From: a virus
Virus record (IMG/VR): IMGVR_UViG_3300021960_000154
Span: 1-43,952 of that record
Direction: 5' to 3' (one strand)
Length of the DNA stretch: 43,952 bases
Shown here: piece by piece, positions 38,930 through 43,952 of the stretch
Numbering within the stretch: position 1 is the stretch's first letter
Layout of the letters: every line of letters starts with the position of its first letter
Program-made: the position numbers and the translations under genes
Notes under the pieces: model-generated
What the model was told of the DNA's origin: nothing
What the model saw: the letters and a program-made list of their open reading frames with translations, nothing else
Database searches by the model: none

Positions 38930-40912
38930 CTATGCCCCAGCCACTTCACTAAATGCCACACCACTTCGTGTAGCGATAAAGTTTAGTTTGATGAAGTTGA
39001 TTGAACGATTTGGTTTGATAAAGATATCAGCAACAAATTCATTTCTATCAATTACTTCCGCTGTGTTATTTGTTTCGTCACAGACTACTGAGAAGTCTGT
39101 AAGTCCCCTTCTACCTTGAATATCTCTTAGGAAAGGTTCTACAAGATTTCTAAATTGTGCTCTAGTGAACTCATCATTGAACTCAAAGAGTTGGAATTTA
39201 GCAGCTGTAGAAACTGCTTTCTCTAAAGTGATAAACAATCTTCTAACATTAATTCTGTTAAATGCAGAAGGTTTGCTTAATGCTGTTTTATCGCCGAATA
39301 ATACAGTACCTTGACCAGGGAATGTTACAACGGGATTCACTCTTGCTTTGTAGAGATCATCTCTTTGTGTCTGGTTAGGGTTAAATGCAAGTTTAACAAC
39401 ACCTCTAATTTGTCCTCTACTGAAACCAGCAGGTGAGAAATGAGGATCTGCTACTGTATCTGTTCTTGCACATAGACCAGCGATATCGCCATTTAATGGA
39501 ACAAATCTATATACATCATTATACTTGTCGTACATATACTTGTAACCACTATCAATAACGGCATATGATGAACTTGCAAGTCCATCAGCAAAAGCTTTAA
39601 CATTTGCTGTTGCAGCAATAGGATCTGATACATTTACAACATCTGCTCTTGCAGGTGAGATAAATGCTACAACATCTTTTCTTTGTTCAGCAATGTCAAT
39701 TATTTTTTCTGCTTTTGTGTCGCCTGTAGCGTCTGAGTTGGTCTGTGAAGGACCAGCGATTAAGAAGTTAATGTCCACTGATTCCGCATCTTGGAATTTT
39801 TCATATGCAGTTGCTAATTCACCATTAGTAGGAACATTATCGTCTGTACCACCACTTAATGAACTTGAAAAGACATCAAATGCATTTGTTGAACTGTTAT
39901 CAAAAGTAGTACCAGTTTTTGTGTTACCAGCAGTTGATAAAGTTGTTTCGTGATCCATCCAATAAACATACTCACTATTTCTGTAAATTACATCTACATA
40001 GAAGTTTGAGTTACCTTGTGCGTCTTTGGCGTCTGAAGCTTGAGACATTCCTTCAAATGTTTCAAGTATAGTTCCAGCAGTACCTGTGATACCACCGTCT
40101 TCGTCAACAACAGCGACATGTAATTCGTCATTTGATCCACCAGCATTTGATACATCATCAGTAGTTGTTGGCGCACCATCAAAATTGAAATAATATTCCC
40201 AATATCTTTTGATGTGTGCGTTGTCAGCTACGGCGTGTCTTAATCCGCCTGTTTGTGTTGTACCAGTCGCAGGATCAAATCTTGCAATGGTTAATAAGTG
40301 TGTTGAGATTGCTGTTATTTTATAGTAATGACCTGAAGGTGCAGCAGTAAAGTTACCACTGATATCACCAAACTCTAGTATGTCACCCACTTGTACCTCT
40401 GTACCGTCATCAATTGTGATAGTTGTATCGCCAATAGCCGCAGTAGCGTCATTGACTAAATTATCACTTGCGATAGACGAAGCAAAAGCAGTTGTGTTTG
40501 TACACATAGAGACTTTTAGGTTATTACCTTTTGTACCAGCTTCTCGAGCAGCCCAGTTGCCAACGGCAGCTTGACCACTTCCATAGTTGTCTAAGTAATG
40601 AGTTGTATTCTTAATCTGTAATCCACTGCCATCGTCAGTAGCATTTAGATTACCAGTAGTTGCTCTCACCACTCTTAAGGCATTTCCGTACTGTAAAAAG
40701 TTGGTTGCACTAAAAAAATATTCGAATGTGTTCGCATCTGGTTTACCAAATCTTTCAACATATTCGTTTTCACTTGAAACCGTTACGATTTCGTCCATCG
40801 GCCCTTTCTCACTAACAACCGCTATCGCACCAATTGAAGTTGATACGGCAGGGATTACATTAGTCAGATCCTTTTCAGTCACTAGAACGCCTGGTGATAC
40901 TAAAAAAGCCAT
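38930..40912 (-). CDS. gp18: tail sheath protein (T4 gp18)
   Basis: A protein of 660 residues (T4: 659). The N-terminus SPGVLVTEKDLTNVIPAVSTSIGAIA-type start (here FLVSPGVLVTEKDLT) and the C-terminal core (RRLFITLEKAVSTAAKFQLFE; RNLVEPFLRDIQGRRGL) are those of contractile sheath proteins. The middle, rich in Thr, Asp, Gly and Ser, is the variable outer part. AAGGAG precedes the ATG after a 46-base leader from a perfect late promoter. Confidence 0.97.
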   Translation of the reverse strand: MAFLVSPGVLVTEKDLTNVIPAVSTSIGAIAVVSEKGPMDEIVTVSSENEYVERFGKPDANTFEYFFSATNFLQYGNALRVVRATTGNLNATDDGSGLQIKNTTHYLDNYGSGQAAVGNWAAREAGTKGNNLKVSMCTNTTAFASSIASDNLVNDATAAIGDTTITIDDGTEVQVGDILEFGDISGNFTAAPSGHYYKITAISTHLLTIARFDPATGTTQTGGLRHAVADNAHIKRYWEYYFNFDGAPTTTDDVSNAGGSNDELHVAVVDEDGGITGTAGTILETFEGMSQASDAKDAQGNSNFYVDVIYRNSEYVYWMDHETTLSTAGNTKTGTTFDNSSTNAFDVFSSSLSGGTDDNVPTNGELATAYEKFQDAESVDINFLIAGPSQTNSDATGDTKAEKIIDIAEQRKDVVAFISPARADVVNVSDPIAATANVKAFADGLASSSYAVIDSGYKYMYDKYNDVYRFVPLNGDIAGLCARTDTVADPHFSPAGFSRGQIRGVVKLAFNPNQTQRDDLYKARVNPVVTFPGQGTVLFGDKTALSKPSAFNRINVRRLFITLEKAVSTAAKFQLFEFNDEFTRAQFRNLVEPFLRDIQGRRGLTDFSVVCDETNNTAEVIDRNEFVADIFIKPNRSINFIKLNFIATRSGVAFSEVAGA

Positions 40913-40963
40913 TTGTTTTTCTCCTTAGATTTATAGGTTTAATTAATTAAATCTTACTGAAAC

Positions 40964-40971
40964 TATTTATA
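40964..40971 (-). promoter_or_regulatory. T4-type late promoter of gene 18-19
   Basis: Minus-strand TATAAATA, exact T4 late -10 match, in the 70-base gap between genes 17 and 18. The predicted start lies ~46 bases before the gene 18 ATG. Confidence 0.75.
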
Positions 40972-40982
40972 AATATCAAGTT

Positions 40983-42614
40983 TTACCAACCTCGTTTGAC
41001 TCTCACAGGCGACCAAGTTGTTCCGTAAGCGTCTTTAAAAGTCTCTGGATCTTCTAGTCCATCATCTATAAATCCAAATGGTGCCATATCTTGTTCTAAC
41101 ATATTTTGTTGTTCATCTACAAGTCTTGCTCTTATGTCTTGATCTGTTAATTCTTTGAAATATGTCTGATTAGATAACCATGCAAACATAACTAAACATG
41201 TAACCAAATCATCACTAGAACCTTCTTCAGCCTCATATTTTTCTTTACCTTTGAGAATATATGTCGATAATTCTGCAATGATATCAAAGTCTTGTATAAT
41301 AAGTTTATCGTGTTCTATTAATGCTTTGAGATTAGAACAACCAATCTTCTTTGTTGCTTTTGTTGTTCGTAATCCTAATTGTGATTGTTTACCACTAAAT
41401 CCTGTACCGGCAATCTGTCCAGAACGACCTCGTTGATTAACCATAATCAGATTATCATATTCTAAATCATATTGCATTGTGTCAGCGACTTGACCACCAA
41501 TGTCATTAACTTCAATTAACACCTCTGCTTGATTATAACTTGTCGCAATTTTATGAATAATTTGCGGAAAGATTAAAGGTTTAATTTCGTTGTTTTTATA
41601 TTTTGCTACAATTTTATATGGTATGCTTGTTGCATCTGTGACAACAAACGCACTATAATCATTTACGGTGCCTCTTGCAACATCAACAGTAATTACATAT
41701 CTGTGACCTTTTTGTGGCATCTCATAAACATCTAAACCTGCGTTAGATTGTGTTGGTATTATATGAGACATTGTTCTTAGTTTAGAACTATTAATAAGTG
41801 TATCAACACTACCAAGAAACTCACATTCAAACTCTGTTCTAAATTGTTGTTCACTTGTATTTTTTATTGTCTCTTGTTTCCACTTTTCGTCACGACCAGG
41901 AACTTCAGACCAATGTACTTCAATTGGTTTATAACTATTACGCTCATGTATGGCATCATTCCATAACTTATAAAACATATTCATTCCATGTGGTGTAGAT
42001 ACAATCATTACTTTAGAACTTTTACCAGAAGAAATTGTAGGATAAACTGAACTAAAAAATTGTTCTGCAATATTATTTGGTACATAAGCAAACTCGTCTA
42101 GAAATATTACATTATAAGAACCACCACGAACAGCACTTGATGATGTGGCAGCTGCAAGTATTCGACTACCATTCTCTAATTCTAAACTACCTTTATTCCA
42201 ATTTATTATACCTTGTTGTAACCACTTAGGTAAATTTTCGTATGCAAGTTGTAGTCTACCCAATAAATCTCTAGCAATTGCAGCTTTGTTAGCAAGTATA
42301 GCTATGTTTACATTAGGATTAAATATGGCATAGTGTAATAGGTATGCAATAATTGTAGTTGATTTACCAGTCTGTCTTGGTAATTTACAAATACTAAAAC
42401 GATTATTATGAAATGTATCAACCATTTCTTTTTGAAAGTTATATAATTTAAATTGTTGTAATCCGTGATCAAGTGTAACGATCTGAATATAATTTGTAAT
42501 AAAGTGAATAGGGTTTTCTTGACAGCGTATAAATTCTTCTACTTGCTTTTTAGTAAACTTTACTTTTTGATTGGCTGCCTTAAGATTAGGATTACCTAGA
42601 TATGTCTTTTCCAT
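40983..42614 (-). CDS. gp17: terminase large subunit (T4 gp17)
   Basis: A protein of 543 residues (T4: 610). Walker A is at 79-86 (PRQTGKST), Walker B is NVIFLDEFAYVPN, and the coupling motif lies in MIVSTPHGMNMFYKLW. The C-terminal RNase H-like nuclease has VITVDVARGTVNDYSAF (first Asp) and EVNDIGGQVADTMQ. It is the ATP-driven packaging motor and headful nuclease. The start overlaps gene 16 by 23 bases. Confidence 0.97.
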   Translation of the reverse strand: MEKTYLGNPNLKAANQKVKFTKKQVEEFIRCQENPIHFITNYIQIVTLDHGLQQFKLYNFQKEMVDTFHNNRFSICKLPRQTGKSTTIIAYLLHYAIFNPNVNIAILANKAAIARDLLGRLQLAYENLPKWLQQGIINWNKGSLELENGSRILAAATSSSAVRGGSYNVIFLDEFAYVPNNIAEQFFSSVYPTISSGKSSKVMIVSTPHGMNMFYKLWNDAIHERNSYKPIEVHWSEVPGRDEKWKQETIKNTSEQQFRTEFECEFLGSVDTLINSSKLRTMSHIIPTQSNAGLDVYEMPQKGHRYVITVDVARGTVNDYSAFVVTDATSIPYKIVAKYKNNEIKPLIFPQIIHKIATSYNQAEVLIEVNDIGGQVADTMQYDLEYDNLIMVNQRGRSGQIAGTGFSGKQSQLGLRTTKATKKIGCSNLKALIEHDKLIIQDFDIIAELSTYILKGKEKYEAEEGSSDDLVTCLVMFAWLSNQTYFKELTDQDIRARLVDEQQNMLEQDMAPFGFIDDGLEDPETFKDAYGTTWSPVRVKRGW

Positions 42615-43008
42615 TTTTCTTTATCAATTTCTGTAATTCTGCTGTTGACCCAACAAATAAATTATTTTCAACCTTGTTGGGTCCTTTAACTACTTCATCA
42701 TTTAGTTTTTTCATTTTCTCTTGTAACACCAAAAGTTTCTCTGTCACTTCACCTACATTTTTAATTAGTGTTCCTGCGACTTCATATGCTCGTGGGTGGT
42801 CGGTGTCTTTTGCCAATTGCACAATACCATCAATGGCATCTTGACCCCTTTCAACAAGATTGTATAGATTTTCACGACTATATTTGTAATCGCTATCTAT
42901 ATCCTCTTTTTCTTTGGGACGAGGTATAACTGGTTTATTCTCAACGGGCACGACATTTTTTTCTGTAATGTCTAGTATCTCGTTGAGTTTATCCTCAACC
43001 TTTTTCAT
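42592..43008 (-). CDS. gp16: terminase small subunit (T4 gp16)
   Basis: A protein of 138 residues (T4: 164), helical. The segment SRENLYNLVERGQDAIDGIVQLAKDTDHPRAYEVAGTLIKNV-type region (YNLVERGQDAIDGIVQLAK then HPRAYEVAGTLI) is the recognisable gp16 central pair of helices that forms the ring. It recognises DNA for packaging and stimulates gp17. It shares one base with the gene 15 stop. Confidence 0.92.
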   Translation of the reverse strand: MKKVEDKLNEILDITEKNVVPVENKPVIPRPKEKEDIDSDYKYSRENLYNLVERGQDAIDGIVQLAKDTDHPRAYEVAGTLIKNVGEVTEKLLVLQEKMKKLNDEVVKGPNKVENNLFVGSTAELQKLIKKNGKDISR

Positions 43009-43826
43009 TAGCTATCTTTATCTGTACCAGAAGCAGGATCATATGTGTCAGCATCTTGGAAAAAAGAATGTTCTTCGTTAAATCCAAAGTTATCATCAGC
43101 ATCTGCTGTTGTTGGATTAGGTGTGACAACCAATCTCTGTTCTCTTTTTGCTTCGTTAACTGCGGTACTGGTATATTGATCAACCTGAACTCTTTTAATA
43201 ATTTTTTGACTTGTGACAGGTCCATACAAATACATTTTTGCTGTAAAGTTTAATGTGTACATAATAACTCGTCTTTCAGTAAATGCACCATCATAACTAT
43301 CTTCATATGAAACATCATTTAATACGATAGGTACATCTCTTACTACTTCTAATGTAGGTAAGACATTGAGTGTTATTGTATAATCTGGTTGAAATGTTGG
43401 AAGTATTTGTTCGACCACTTGTAAAGCATCTTCACTATTTTTTGCCATTGCAAATAAACTAAATCCAACATTATAAGGTACGGGCATGTAAGATTGTTGT
43501 AATGACTTACTATCTGCACCTTTTACTTTTTTAAACTTTTGTATTCTATTTAATTTTCTCGCAGGATCATATTGTAGTGTTGTCATTTCAAAACCTATAC
43601 GAGGTAATGTTAATGCTGTTGATTTTGGATCAGTAGCACTTCTTGCACTATCTTGATCAATACGAGTTAAAAATTTTTGTCTTGGTCCATATGCTAAAGG
43701 TACTTTCATTTTTTGAATTACTTTACCAGTTGAATTTTTACGATAAACATATAAATCGTTAAATAAAGTACCAAATGCAACAACCGTTTTTCTTATCAAT
43801 TCATGGTATTGTGCGTCTTTAAACAT
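43008..43826 (-). CDS. gp15: tail sheath stabiliser / neck protein (T4 gp15)
   Basis: A protein of 272 residues, exactly the T4 length. YRKNSTGKVIQKMKVPLAYGPR and FLTRIDQD followed by LPRIGFEMTTLQYDPARKLNRI are characteristic of gp15, as is PYNVGFSLFAMAKNSEDALQ. It caps the tail end next to the head. The order 14-15-16-17 is that of T4. AGGAG lies 5 bases before the ATG. Confidence 0.95.
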   Translation of the reverse strand: MFKDAQYHELIRKTVVAFGTLFNDLYVYRKNSTGKVIQKMKVPLAYGPRQKFLTRIDQDSARSATDPKSTALTLPRIGFEMTTLQYDPARKLNRIQKFKKVKGADSKSLQQSYMPVPYNVGFSLFAMAKNSEDALQVVEQILPTFQPDYTITLNVLPTLEVVRDVPIVLNDVSYEDSYDGAFTERRVIMYTLNFTAKMYLYGPVTSQKIIKRVQVDQYTSTAVNEAKREQRLVVTPNPTTADADDNFGFNEEHSFFQDADTYDPASGTDKDS

Positions 43827-43834
43827 GATATCTC

Positions 43835-43952
43835 CTAGTTATCTCTTGGGTCACCAAATGGATTTTTTTCTGTGAAATCAAAGATATCATTATTTGGGTT
43901 GAAATCATCAATTCCAGCTGCTGTATCAAAAGCAGAATTACTTGCACCATCT
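43835..43952 (-). CDS. C-terminal end of a neck protein, probably T4 gp14 (partial)
   Basis: Only the last 38 codons are in the window: an open minus-strand frame from the right edge to a TAG at 43835-43837, ending FDFTEKNPFGDPRDN. The tail is acidic and Asn/Phe-rich, with no informative motif. It ends 8 bases before gene 15, and the T4 order places gene 14 there. The identity therefore rests on position alone. Confidence 0.6.
   Translation of the reverse strand, partial: DGASNSAFDTAAGIDDFNPNNDIFDFTEKNPFGDPRDN

Noticed and set aside
205-43253. Many plus-strand open frames of 60-146 codons, for example 1653-2093, 5383-5784 and 7419-7754
   Set aside because: They lie antisense to confidently identified minus-strand genes, lack family features and ribosome sites, and reflect frame openness in an AT-rich genome.

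Overview
The window is 44 kb of a T4-like myovirus with an AT-rich genome. Every protein gene lies on the minus strand. The T4 core set is present: replisome (gp41, gp43, gp44, gp45, gp62), recombination and repair (UvsX, UvsY, UvsW, gp46, gp47), regulators (RegA, late sigma factor gp55) and the head, neck and tail genes (gp14 to gp23). AT richness, absence of photosynthesis genes, and a cargo of CobS-like ATPase, Hsp20, MazG-like, 2OG oxygenase and ribosomal protein bS21 suggest a marine phage, perhaps of SAR11/Pelagibacter. The host is inferred, not shown.

Layout from high to low coordinates, the direction of transcription: neck and packaging (gp14 C-terminus, gp15, gp16, gp17); tail (gp18, gp19); head (gp20, prohead core proteins, two paralogous small proteins, gp21, gp22, gp23), closed by a strong terminator at 32.25 kb; a tail-tube-like protein, UvsY, a 2OG oxygenase, a Rossmann-type unknown, UvsW and an unknown; gp55-gp47-gp46-MazG; a four-gene island (cytosine-C5 transferase, two asparagine-synthase-type PP-loop proteins, a CmoA-like protein); a zincin-VWA protein and its MoxR/CobS-type ATPase, then a nuclease-like protein, bS21 and a winged-helix protein; Hsp20; gp45-gp44-gp62-RegA; gp43, an HNH protein and a second cytosine-C5 transferase; UvsX and gp41; and finally a tight five-gene set with nuclease-like, ligase-like, structural-like, P-loop kinase-like and nucleotidyltransferase proteins.

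The most striking proposal is a DNA carboxymethylation system. Both C5 transferases carry Arg where the motif X Asn is normally invariant. That substitution lets an engineered C5 methyltransferase use carboxy-SAM, and a homologue of the carboxy-SAM synthase CmoA sits in the same operon, together with two PP-loop enzymes of the family that amidates carboxylates.

Transcription is unusually legible. Seven minus-strand promoters share TTGAC(A/T), a 17-base spacer ending in CCTGA, and a -10 box. In three of them the ATG falls exactly where transcription should start, so leaderless mRNAs are expected, in a phage that also carries its own bS21. Late promoters of the T4 type (NATAAATA) precede structural genes and Hsp20. 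A single near-perfect promoter on the plus strand, with phased T-tracts, faces away from the gp55 promoter. No gene-free stretch exceeds about 215 bases. I saw no tRNA, CRISPR array or insertion sequence, but tRNAs were searched only by eye.
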